The notes under the pieces were generated by a model that did no database searches, was not told the origin of the DNA, and was given only the letters and a program-made list of their open reading frames with translations. The position numbers and the translations under genes were made by a program. A stretch of 38,138 nucleotides of DNA from CANJJB01 sp964449295 (lineage in GTDB: Bacteria; Chlamydiota; Chlamydiia; Chlamydiales; Rhabdochlamydiaceae), in NCBI GenBank assembly GCA_964449295.1, contig CAYUZN010000003.1:1-38138 (forward strand), in the 5' to 3' direction. Every line of letters begins with the position of its first letter. Within the stretch, counting starts at the first letter, position 1. This document shows, piece by piece, positions 25,894 through 33,408 of the stretch.

Positions 25894-27336
25894 ATGAGCG
25901 AAACTTCAAAAACTAAAATTCCACCTAACTCGAAAGAATCAGAAATGATGGTGCTGGGCTGCATGCTCACGTCCATTGGCAGTTTGAATGTCGCAGCAGA
26001 TGCTCTTGATGAGTCTGATTTTTATTACAATGAACATAAACTTATCTTTGAAGCCTTGCGCAATAATTACAAGCAAGACAAACCAGCTGACGTTCACCTT
26101 ATCTGTGAAGAGCTCAAACGCTCTAACAACCTCAAAGCAGCAGGTGGTGTGAGCTATGTCACAACTCTTGCTCAATACGCAGGGACAGCAGCTTATATCG
26201 AAGAATATGTTGATCTCGTTCAAAATAAATCTCTTCTGCGCCGGATGATTTATGCCTCTCAGGAAGTAGAAAAAGAAGCGTTTGGAGAACCTGAAGATGT
26301 CCATAGCGCACTTGATATAGCTCAACAAAAATTCTTCACTATCAGCCAATCAGCCAATCCTTCAGGCGGCATTCAACTCAAAGATCTTTTATCAGGCGCA
26401 AAAGCCCCTTCTAAAATTCCTTATCTCAAAGAATTGCAAGAAAGGCAGGAAAAATTCTTAGGAAGAACAGAAGGGGATCTTGGCATCACAGGCATTCCGA
26501 CTCATTTCATCGATCTAGATAAGCTCATCAATGGTTTAGGTGCTTCCAATTTGATGATTTTAGCTGCCAGACCTGCTATGGGAAAAACAGCTCTAGCTCT
26601 AAATATTATTGAAAATGTCTGTTTTAAAAACCATCTGGCTGTCGGTGTTTTTTCTTTAGAAATGACAGCCGATCAACTCCTTCATCGCATGATCTGCTCT
26701 CAAGCCGATGTCGAATCAGATAAAATCAAAACAGGTGCTTTAAATGGCAATGAATTTCAAAAAATTGTTGCAGCTGTTAACCGCATGCAAAAACACACAC
26801 TGATTATCGATGATCAGCCAGGGTTGAAAATTACCGACCTGCGCGCTCGAGCACGTCGCATGAAAGAGTCTCATAATATTGCTTTTCTCGTCGTTGACTA
26901 TTTGCAACTACTTTCTGGCTCAGGTTATGTGAGAAATTTAGAAAATCGGCAAAATGAGATCTCTGAAATATCCCGGATGCTTAAAACTTTAGCCAGAGAA
27001 CTGAATATCCCTATCCTATGTCTCTCTCAACTTTCACGTAAAGTTGAAGAAAGGCAAGGGCATAGACCTATGATGAGTGATTTAAGAGAGAGCGGATCGA
27101 TCGAACAAGATTCTGACCTAGTGATGTTCTTATTGAGAAGAGAGTATTACGACCCTTATGACAAACCTGGCATGGCAGAACTGATCGTTGCTAAAAACCG
27201 TCATGGAGGTGTTGGAACCGTCAATCTGACCTTCCGTAAAGAAGTCGCTCAATTTGCCAACTACTCTGCCATCTCATCTAATCCTTCCTTGTCTAAGGAT
27301 AACAAAGATGCTTTTGCCGCCTTCTCCCCTGATTAG
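25894..27336 (+). CDS. dnaB: Replicative DNA helicase
   Basis: Hexameric 5'-3' helicase of the replication fork, 480 aa. Seen: the N-terminal helical domain (NSKESEMMVLGCML, DFYYNEHKLIFEAL), the linker, and the RecA-like domain with Walker A ARPAMGKTALA, FSLEMTADQL, Walker B VVDYLQLL and the arginine-finger region DLRESGSIEQDSD. No intein is present. I start at ATG 25894 (MSETSK); a TTG at 25885 would add three residues without a ribosome site. It follows tRNA-Ser by 48 bp. In Chlamydia, dnaB also lies next to a nucleotide transporter and mnmG. Confidence 0.97.
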   Translation: MSETSKTKIPPNSKESEMMVLGCMLTSIGSLNVAADALDESDFYYNEHKLIFEALRNNYKQDKPADVHLICEELKRSNNLKAAGGVSYVTTLAQYAGTAAYIEEYVDLVQNKSLLRRMIYASQEVEKEAFGEPEDVHSALDIAQQKFFTISQSANPSGGIQLKDLLSGAKAPSKIPYLKELQERQEKFLGRTEGDLGITGIPTHFIDLDKLINGLGASNLMILAARPAMGKTALALNIIENVCFKNHLAVGVFSLEMTADQLLHRMICSQADVESDKIKTGALNGNEFQKIVAAVNRMQKHTLIIDDQPGLKITDLRARARRMKESHNIAFLVVDYLQLLSGSGYVRNLENRQNEISEISRMLKTLARELNIPILCLSQLSRKVEERQGHRPMMSDLRESGSIEQDSDLVMFLLRREYYDPYDKPGMAELIVAKNRHGGVGTVNLTFRKEVAQFANYSAISSNPSLSKDNKDAFAAFSPD

Positions 27337-27340
27337 GCGA

Positions 27341-27369
27341 TTGCCAAATAAAGAAAATCCCTCTATAAT
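27341..27369 (+). promoter_or_regulatory. Sigma-70-like promoter for nucleotide transporter 2
   Basis: TTGCCA (27341-27346), 17 bp, perfect TATAAT (27364-27369), directly after the dnaB stop. It leaves a ~40-nt leader to the ATG at 27417 with AGGAG at 27408-27412. One of the best promoter matches in the window. Confidence 0.7.
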
Positions 27370-27416
27370 GAGTGGGGTACATATAGTTTTGATTTTAATG
27401 TGGCAACAGGAGTTAG

Positions 27417-28991
27417 ATGAGTAAAACCTCTTCTCAAGGCTTTGGCAAATTCCGCTCTCTGTTTTGTCCTGTCCACGCAAGTGAACTAAAACTTTTCCTT
27501 CCCCTTGTGTTAATTTTCTTTTTTATTTGCTTCAATTATAACGTTCTTAGACCAGCCAAAGATTCTTTAGTCATTACAGCACCCTCATCAGGAGCTGAAA
27601 TTCTTCCTTTTATTAAGCTCTGGGTTATCTTGCCCATGGCTCTTCTCATGACACTGCTATTCACACGGCTGACCAATTCTTTTAATAGAGAAAAAGTTTT
27701 TTATATCATGATGAGTATCTTTTTAGGATTCTTTGTCGTTTTCTCCTGCGTCTTGTATCCTTTAAAAGATTTTTTACACCCCCATGATTTTGCCGACAAA
27801 ATGGAGGCTATCTTACCCCTTGGTTGTAAAGGATTTGTCGCTCTTTTACGCAATTGGACTTACACAGCTTTTTATGTCATGGCAGAGCTTTGGGGAACAA
27901 CAATTATGACCGTTCTTTTTTGGGGATTTGCTAATGAAATTTTAAATGTACACACGGCAAAAAGATTTTATGTTCTCATTTTAGTCGGAGGAAATCTATC
28001 AGCTATTGGAGCAGGTAGCCTCTCTTCTTTTATCTCCAACTCAGGGATCAATTGGGGACTGCTGAATAGCTCAGATCCCTGGCAATACTCTCTTATCGTC
28101 CTCACGGCTGTGATTATCTTAAACGGAGCTCTCATTCTAGGAATTTTTCGATGGCTTAATAAAAATATTTTGACACACCAAGACTTCTCTCATAACTTAA
28201 GCAGCCTCAGTGACAAACCTGATTTTAAAATGAGCCTGCGAAAGAATTTCAGCTACCTAGCTAAATCAAAATATTTGCTTTGCATTGCGACCATTGTAGT
28301 TGCTTATAACGTTTGTATCAATCTCACAGAAGTCACTTGGAAAGATCAATTGCTTCAAATTTGCCCTCATCCGAATGATTTTAATGCCTATATGGGCAAA
28401 GTGACGATGTGGATCGGAATTGTAGCCACATTTGTGGCCATTATATCTGCCACTGTCATTCGAAAATGGAGTTGGACTGCCAATGCCCTTGTGCCACCTG
28501 TCATTTTACTCGTAGCAGGGATTGGTTTTTTCTCATTCCTTCTCTTTAAAAATACAACTTTTGGGCTTATAATTTCAGGCCTATTAGGAAGTACGCCTCA
28601 AATGATTGGGGTCTTTTTTGGCTCCTTACAACATTGCTTCTCTAGGGCCTCTAAATACACAATTTTTGATGCCACAAAAGAACTTGCCTTTATCCCTCTC
28701 AATAAAGAATCCAAATTAAAAGGAAAAGCTGCGATTGACGGAGTCGGATCAAGATTAGGAAAATCGGGGGCTGCATTTATGTACCAAGCTCTTTTGATCT
28801 TCTTTGGGACAGTCTCATCGACAATCCCTTATGTCGGTGTTATATTCCTGCTGGCAATTGGCGGTTGGATGGTAGCTGTTGTAGCTTTAGGCAAACAATT
28901 TAATTCTCTTGTTGAACATCATGAAACAATTGCTGTCCCAGAAGAAGACTTCGCTCCTGAGACTAGAAAAGCAGAAGAAGTGACAACTTAA
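27417..28991 (+). CDS. Nucleotide transporter (Npt/Tlc ATP:ADP translocase family), copy 2
   Basis: Second nucleotide transporter, 524 aa, with the same hallmarks as the copy at 2195-3745: AKDSLVITAP (K49), MAELWGTTIM, EVTWKDQ and KLKGKAAIDGVGSRLGKSG, plus about twelve hydrophobic helices. Its place between dnaB and mnmG is close to that of the npt gene of Chlamydia, so this or copy 1 may be the orthologue. The C-terminal tail is acidic (EEDFAPETRKAEEV). Several such paralogues with different substrates (ATP/ADP exchange, NTP/H+ symport, NAD+ transport) are known in environmental chlamydiae; which one this is cannot be told by eye. Confidence 0.95.
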   Translation: MSKTSSQGFGKFRSLFCPVHASELKLFLPLVLIFFFICFNYNVLRPAKDSLVITAPSSGAEILPFIKLWVILPMALLMTLLFTRLTNSFNREKVFYIMMSIFLGFFVVFSCVLYPLKDFLHPHDFADKMEAILPLGCKGFVALLRNWTYTAFYVMAELWGTTIMTVLFWGFANEILNVHTAKRFYVLILVGGNLSAIGAGSLSSFISNSGINWGLLNSSDPWQYSLIVLTAVIILNGALILGIFRWLNKNILTHQDFSHNLSSLSDKPDFKMSLRKNFSYLAKSKYLLCIATIVVAYNVCINLTEVTWKDQLLQICPHPNDFNAYMGKVTMWIGIVATFVAIISATVIRKWSWTANALVPPVILLVAGIGFFSFLLFKNTTFGLIISGLLGSTPQMIGVFFGSLQHCFSRASKYTIFDATKELAFIPLNKESKLKGKAAIDGVGSRLGKSGAAFMYQALLIFFGTVSSTIPYVGVIFLLAIGGWMVAVVALGKQFNSLVEHHETIAVPEEDFAPETRKAEEVTT

Positions 28992-29018
28992 ATCTATTAA
29001 TGTATAGGAGTATTTTGA

Positions 29019-29105
29019 ATGTCGTCGGTTAAGAAAAAAAGAAAGTATAAAATGGCTAAACACAAAAGAAAAAAGCGCAGCCGTAGAGATCGTCATAAAA
29101 CTTAA
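29019..29105 (+). CDS. 28-residue basic protein, bS22/mS38 (AURKAIP1/COX24-like) ribosomal protein
   Basis: A 28-codon gene with AGGAG (29006-29010) 8 nt before its ATG. The product (MSSVKKKRKYKMAKHKRKKR then SRRDRHKT) has 17 basic residues and the S-V-K-K-R-x(3)-M-x-K-H-x-x-K pattern of the AURKAIP1/COX24 family, which includes the mitochondrial small-subunit protein mS38 and the actinobacterial bS22, both of which bind the decoding-site region of 16S-type rRNA. I infer a small-subunit ribosomal protein. It is followed by the mnmG promoter region. Confidence 0.75.
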   Translation: MSSVKKKRKYKMAKHKRKKRSRRDRHKT

Positions 29106-29118
29106 AATCTGAAGAGAA

Positions 29119-29147
29119 GCAACTGTTGTTGAACTTAAGACAGTTGC
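29119..29147. promoter_or_regulatory. 8-bp inverted repeat over the mnmG promoter
   Basis: GCAACTGT (29119-29126) and ACAGTTGC (29140-29147) flank 13 bp that contain the likely -35 box (29129-29134). It could be an operator, or the terminator hairpin of the small ribosomal gene. Confidence 0.4.
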
Positions 29148-29158
29148 AGGTGTATAAT
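29129..29158 (+). promoter_or_regulatory. Probable promoter of mnmG
   Basis: TTGAAC (29129-29134), 18 bp, perfect TATAAT (29153-29158). The expected start is only ~10 nt before the mnmG ATG, so the leader would be very short; no Shine-Dalgarno is seen. Confidence 0.55.
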
Positions 29159-29174
29159 CATTCCACGTTTATAT

Positions 29175-31004
29175 ATGTGGACATATCCAGAACAGTTTGA
29201 TGTTATTGTTGTTGGCGCAGGCCATGCAGGCTGTGAGGCTGCACACGCCTCTGCAAAAATAGGCGCTTCAACACTTCTTCTAACCATGAATCTCGACACG
29301 ATTTGCAAGTTAAGCTGCAATCCAGCAGTCGGTGGCACTGCAAAAGGGCATATTGTGAGAGAAATTGATGCTCTAGGCGGCATCATGGGAAAAGTCACAG
29401 AAGAAACAGCCATCCAATACCGCATGCTCAATGCCTCCAAAGGACCTGCCGTTTGGTCTCCGAGAGCTCAAGTCGATAAACTGGCTTACCAAACAGCCAT
29501 GAAAAAAAGACTTGAAGAAACTCCCAATCTCTCTATTAAACAAGGCACCACTGAGTCACTCATTGTCAAAGATGGAAAAATACTCGGCGTTGAAACAGTC
29601 GAAGGGATTGCTTATCTTGGAAAAACCGTCATCATCTCCTCTGGCACATTTATGCGTGGTCTTATTCATATTGGATCAACGACTTTTTCGGGTGGAAGAG
29701 CAGGTGATTTACCGTCTGTAGGACTCTCAGTCAGCCTTTCAAAATTAGGTTTTCAGCTGAAACGTTTAAAAACAGGCACCCCTCCTAGAGTTAATCGTCG
29801 TTCTCTTGATTTTTCTAAGATGGAAGAGCAACACGGTGATCACAATGTTCGTTTCTCTTTCGATCCCCCTGAAGGCCCCGGGCTTCCTTCGACTTCCTGC
29901 TATATCACGTATACCTCTGACGCTACAAAGAAAGTCATTCAAGACAACCTCCATCTCTCTCCCATGTATTCAGGAAAAATTCACAGCGTAGGACCTAGAT
30001 ACTGCCCTTCTATTGAAGATAAGTTTGTGCGTTTTGCAGATAAAGAGAGACACCAACTCTTCATTGAACCAGAAGGACTGCAGACAAATGAAATGTATAT
30101 CAATGGGATTTCAACCTCTCTTCCTTTTGATGTGCAACTGCAGATGATAAGCACAATTCCAGGACTTGAAAACGCAGAAATTATGCGTCCTGCCTATGCT
30201 ATCGAATATGACTATGTCATTTCAGGACAACTGACGACCTCTTTAGAAACAAAATCAGTTGCAGGACTTTTTTTAGCAGGCCAAATCAATGGCACAACAG
30301 GGTATGAAGAGGCTGCAGGGCAAGGCCTGATTGCAGGTATTAACGCTGCTTGTCAAGTGCTCGGCAAACCCGTGTTTGAATTAAAACGCTCTGAATCTTA
30401 TATCGGAGTCATGATCGATGAATTAATCACAAAAGAACTCGATGAACCGTACCGCATGTTTACAAGTAGAGCCGAACATCGCTTACTTTTAAGACAAGAT
30501 AATGCTGATATCAGACTTCGTCCTTATGGACATACTATTGGTCTCATTAGCAAGGATCAAATTGAAAGACTCATTCAAAAAAATCAGACAATTGCTGATC
30601 AGACAGCTAGTCTGCAAAAAAAGTTTGTGCAGTTTGATGGTAAAACAACATCTTTATCTCAACTACTCGCGCGTCCTGAATGGACATATCAGACGTTGAT
30701 AGAGAACTATCCAGATTACGCCAAAAACCACTCTTCTGAAATTAACCTCTCTATTGAATTTGAAATCAAATATGCAGGATATATTGCAAGGCAATCTAAA
30801 GAAGTTGATAAATTGAAAGCCAGCGAAGAGCTAAGTCTCTCTCCTCATATCGATTATTCCTCAATCCAAGGCTTGGGCCGTGAAGCTAAAGAAAAATTAG
30901 ATAAAATTAGACCTACCAATTTAGGGCAAGCAGCTAGGATCTCTGGCATTTCTCCTGCTGATATCATTGTTCTCATGGTGCACTTAAGAAAACAACATGC
31001 CTAA
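29175..31004 (+). CDS. mnmG: tRNA uridine 5-carboxymethylaminomethyl modification enzyme
   Basis: FAD-binding partner of MnmE that modifies wobble U34 of several tRNAs, 609 aa. Seen: the Rossmann GAGHAGCEAA at residues ~14-23, the active-region CKLSCNPAVGGTAKGHIVRE, GRAGDLPSVGL, the GLFLAGQINGTTGYEEAAGQG FAD block and the C-terminal MnmE-binding helical part (YAGYIARQ, ...ISPADI). Overlaps the lplA start by 8 nt, as in the Chlamydia gidA-lplA pair. Confidence 0.97.
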   Translation: MWTYPEQFDVIVVGAGHAGCEAAHASAKIGASTLLLTMNLDTICKLSCNPAVGGTAKGHIVREIDALGGIMGKVTEETAIQYRMLNASKGPAVWSPRAQVDKLAYQTAMKKRLEETPNLSIKQGTTESLIVKDGKILGVETVEGIAYLGKTVIISSGTFMRGLIHIGSTTFSGGRAGDLPSVGLSVSLSKLGFQLKRLKTGTPPRVNRRSLDFSKMEEQHGDHNVRFSFDPPEGPGLPSTSCYITYTSDATKKVIQDNLHLSPMYSGKIHSVGPRYCPSIEDKFVRFADKERHQLFIEPEGLQTNEMYINGISTSLPFDVQLQMISTIPGLENAEIMRPAYAIEYDYVISGQLTTSLETKSVAGLFLAGQINGTTGYEEAAGQGLIAGINAACQVLGKPVFELKRSESYIGVMIDELITKELDEPYRMFTSRAEHRLLLRQDNADIRLRPYGHTIGLISKDQIERLIQKNQTIADQTASLQKKFVQFDGKTTSLSQLLARPEWTYQTLIENYPDYAKNHSSEINLSIEFEIKYAGYIARQSKEVDKLKASEELSLSPHIDYSSIQGLGREAKEKLDKIRPTNLGQAARISGISPADIIVLMVHLRKQHA

Positions 31005-31701
31005 ACAACCTTTTCATTTGATCCATACTAAGAATATGCCCATCTTCTCTCAATTACAATTAGAAGAGGCACTTTTGCGCCAAGACACCAGAAATTTTTG
31101 CCTCATCAACGAAGGATCATCGCCTGCTATTGTGATGGGCATCTCTGGGAAAGAAGACGAGCTCGTCAATCTTTCACAAGCACGAGCACTTGCTATACCT
31201 ATCATCAAACGTTTTTCTGGTGGAGGGACAGTGATCGTCGATGAAGAGACTCTCTTTATCACCTTTATTTGCCAAAAAGCTTCTCATCCTTTTCCTCCTT
31301 ATCCAGAGCCTATTTTAAAATGGTCAGCCTCTCTCTATGAAAAAGCCTTTCCTTTCATCTCTCTTAAAGAAAACGACTATGTGATTGGCAATAAAAAATG
31401 TGGCGGCAATGCTCAATACATCAAAAAAGATAGATGGCTTCATCACACCTCTTTTCTCTGGAATTTTAAGCCCTCTCACATGCAGCTACTGCTACATCCT
31501 AAAAAAACTCCCCTCTACAGGCAAGAAAGATCTCATGAAGATTTTCTCACAACGCTCTCTTGTCATAGTCCCAATAAAGAAAAATGGGTGAATGATTTTA
31601 AAGCAGCCCTGCAGCTTTCGTATGAGTTAATAGACACCCCTCTGGAAAATGTCTTTTCCTTCTTACAAATTCCCCATAGACAAACCACTCAATTTGTATA
31701 A
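30997..31701 (+). CDS. lplA: Lipoate-protein ligase A, short form
   Basis: Enzyme that attaches lipoate to 2-oxoacid dehydrogenase complexes, 234 aa. Seen: the lipoate-binding RFSGGGTVIV motif, the catalytic lysine region IGNKKCGGNAQY, and WLHHTSFLWNF. It lacks the C-terminal accessory domain of E. coli LplA, like the chlamydial LplA proteins; a two-step or octanoyltransferase role is possible. Its last ~20 bp occur again, imperfectly, at 33384-33403. Confidence 0.9.
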   Translation: MPKQPFHLIHTKNMPIFSQLQLEEALLRQDTRNFCLINEGSSPAIVMGISGKEDELVNLSQARALAIPIIKRFSGGGTVIVDEETLFITFICQKASHPFPPYPEPILKWSASLYEKAFPFISLKENDYVIGNKKCGGNAQYIKKDRWLHHTSFLWNFKPSHMQLLLHPKKTPLYRQERSHEDFLTTLSCHSPNKEKWVNDFKAALQLSYELIDTPLENVFSFLQIPHRQTTQFV

Positions 31702-31710
31702 TAAAATTAT

Positions 31711-31756
31711 GTTTTGCATCACAAGAATGACGTTTGTCATTTATATGTTGCAAAAC
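31711..31756. promoter_or_regulatory. Nested palindrome 1 upstream of the DUF234 ATPase
   Basis: An outer arm pair GTTTTGCA (31711-31718) / TGCAAAAC (31749-31756) and an inner pair AATGAC (31726-31731) / GTCATT (31736-31741) share one centre at 31733.5. This could be a hairpin, lplA terminator or operator. Confidence 0.7.
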
Positions 31757-31802
31757 AAGACCCCAATTTTATATCATAAGAATGACATTTGTCATTTATA
31801 TG
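31723..31802. repeat. 25-bp direct repeat, two copies
   Basis: 31723-31747 and 31778-31802 are identical but for one base (AAGAATGAC, then G or A, then TTTGTCATTTATATG), 55 bp apart. Each carries the inner palindrome AATGAC-n4-GTCATT. Confidence 0.85.
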
Positions 31803-31804
31803 AT
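31773..31804. promoter_or_regulatory. Nested palindrome 2 abutting the ATPase ribosome site
   Basis: ATCATA (31773-31778) / TATGAT (31799-31804) and AATGAC (31781-31786) / GTCATT (31791-31796) share a centre at 31788.5. It ends one base before the GGAG ribosome site (31806-31809) of the GTG-started ATPase gene, so folding or protein binding would affect its translation or transcription. Confidence 0.65.
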
Positions 31805-31815
31805 TGGAGCCTTAA

Positions 31816-33249
31816 GTGAAATTCATAGGAAGAAAGAGAGAGCTTGAAGATTTAAATCTTTTACTTAAAAAAAAATCAGCTAGCCTGGCAGTTATTAGAG
31901 GGCGAAGACGAGTAGGAAAGAGCCGGTTGATCCAAGAATTTGTCAAAGGCAGAAAGAATTGGATTTTTTCAGGATTGCCTCCTGTGAAAGGAATAACCAA
32001 ACAAAGGCAATTGGACTTGTTTGCTGCTCAAATAGGTCAAAACTTGAATATGCCCTCTATAAAAGTCGGGGAGTGGGGTGAGTTATTTTCATTTCTTGGA
32101 AATCAAGCTAAAAATAAAAAACTTGTAATTGTTTTCGATGAAATTTCTTGGATAGGGTCAAAAGATCCAGATTTTTTAGGGCAATTAAAAACAGCTTGGG
32201 ATAATCAATTTTCTCAAAATCCAGATATTATTTTTATCTTATGCGGATCTATCTCCACTTGGATAGAAGAAAACATCTTAAGTCACACGGGTTTTTTAGG
32301 AAGAGTCTCTATAGACATGGTATTGGAAGAGCTGTCACTTTCTGACTGCGAGCAATTTTGGGACACTCAGAAAAGCAAAGTCAGTTCATATGAGAAATTT
32401 AAAATCTTATCCGTTACAGGAGGTATACCCAAATATCTTGAGGAAATCATTTTCAAGCAGTCTGCTGAAGCTAATATTCAAAGGATATGTTTTCAATCAA
32501 AAGGCTTGTTGTTTAGAGAATACGACCAGATTTTTTCAGATTTGTTTTCTAAAAAAGCTCACATATACAGCAATATAGTGAAAGCCTTATCTCAGAAACC
32601 ATTAACTCTTGATGAGATTTGCAAAATTTTGCAAATAGAAAAAAGTGGGGCGATTTCAAAGTATTTATCTGATTTGATACTGGCTGGTTTTGTATCCGAA
32701 GATGGAACCTGGAACTTAAAAAATAAACAAATTTCTAGACTGAAACGGTTTCGCCTGAAAGATAATTATCTCAGGTTTTATTTAAAATATATTCAACCAA
32801 ATAAGGAAAAAATATCAAAAGATCTATTTGATTCCACTCTCTCTAATTTATCGGGATGGGAAAGTATTATGGGTCTGCAATTTGAAAATTTAGTGCTTAA
32901 TAATCTAAAGGGGCTTTGTAAGATATTGAAAATAGAGACTCACGAAATTGTCATGGCAGGTCCCTTTTTTCAAAGAGCGACGCAAAGGCAAAAAGGATGC
33001 CAAATCGATCTGCTGATTCAAACGCGCCATCACACTCTTTATCTGTGTGAGATCAAATTCAATATTTCAGAAATTAAGAAACAGGTTATAGAAGACGTTG
33101 AGCAAAAGATCAAGAGATTTTCCTTCCCAAGGGGCTATTCAATACGTCCTGTTCTGATTCATGTGAATGGAGTCAGCCAAAATGTCATCGATAATGACCT
33201 GTTTAGCCAAATTGTAGATTTTTCTGAGTTTTTAGCAGAAGAGGTTTAA
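31816..33249 (+). CDS. AAA-type ATPase with PD-(D/E)XK-like C-terminal domain (ATPase_2/DUF234)
   Basis: A 477-residue protein of the archaeal-type ATPase_2 + DUF234 family (COG1672). Seen: Walker A GRRRVGKS (29-36), Walker B LVIVFDE (103-109), sensor-like ILCGSISTW, a winged-helix linker (~255-310) and a C-terminal nuclease-like core with D398 (QIDLLIQ) and E412-x-K414 (LCEIKF). Biological roles of this family are not settled; some are linked to mobile elements. Start GTG 31816 with GGAG 6 nt upstream. No transposase is seen nearby, but the gene is bracketed by a 20-bp imperfect duplication of the lplA end. Confidence 0.85.
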   Translation: MKFIGRKRELEDLNLLLKKKSASLAVIRGRRRVGKSRLIQEFVKGRKNWIFSGLPPVKGITKQRQLDLFAAQIGQNLNMPSIKVGEWGELFSFLGNQAKNKKLVIVFDEISWIGSKDPDFLGQLKTAWDNQFSQNPDIIFILCGSISTWIEENILSHTGFLGRVSIDMVLEELSLSDCEQFWDTQKSKVSSYEKFKILSVTGGIPKYLEEIIFKQSAEANIQRICFQSKGLLFREYDQIFSDLFSKKAHIYSNIVKALSQKPLTLDEICKILQIEKSGAISKYLSDLILAGFVSEDGTWNLKNKQISRLKRFRLKDNYLRFYLKYIQPNKEKISKDLFDSTLSNLSGWESIMGLQFENLVLNNLKGLCKILKIETHEIVMAGPFFQRATQRQKGCQIDLLIQTRHHTLYLCEIKFNISEIKKQVIEDVEQKIKRFSFPRGYSIRPVLIHVNGVSQNVIDNDLFSQIVDFSEFLAEEV

Positions 33250-33256
33250 AAGATCC

Positions 33257-33367
33257 CTAATTATAAAACTGAATTAAGACTTTAGCCTGAGGATCATTAG
33301 CCTCTTTCAAGTCTTGATAAAGACGCAGGCCTTGAGCATTTTGTTGAAAATAGAGAACCTTTCCCAT
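33257..33367 (-). CDS. Short ORF, 36 aa, probably remnant or doubtful small gene
   Basis: A minus-strand frame with ATG at 33367 and TAG at 33257, product beginning MGKVLYFQQNAQGLRLYQDL. No good ribosome site, no recognised family. It lies in the 159-bp gap between the ATPase and the dioxygenase gene and may be the remains of an older gene. Confidence 0.3.
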   Translation of the reverse strand: MGKVLYFQQNAQGLRLYQDLKEANDPQAKVLIQFYN

Positions 33368-33408
33368 ATCTTAGCTTCTTCTTATAGACAAACAACTCAA
33401 TTTATTAA

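Noticed and set aside
31711..33403. Classical insertion sequence around the ATPase
   Set aside because: No transposase or terminal inverted repeats were found; only an imperfect 20-bp duplication and upstream palindromes support mobility.
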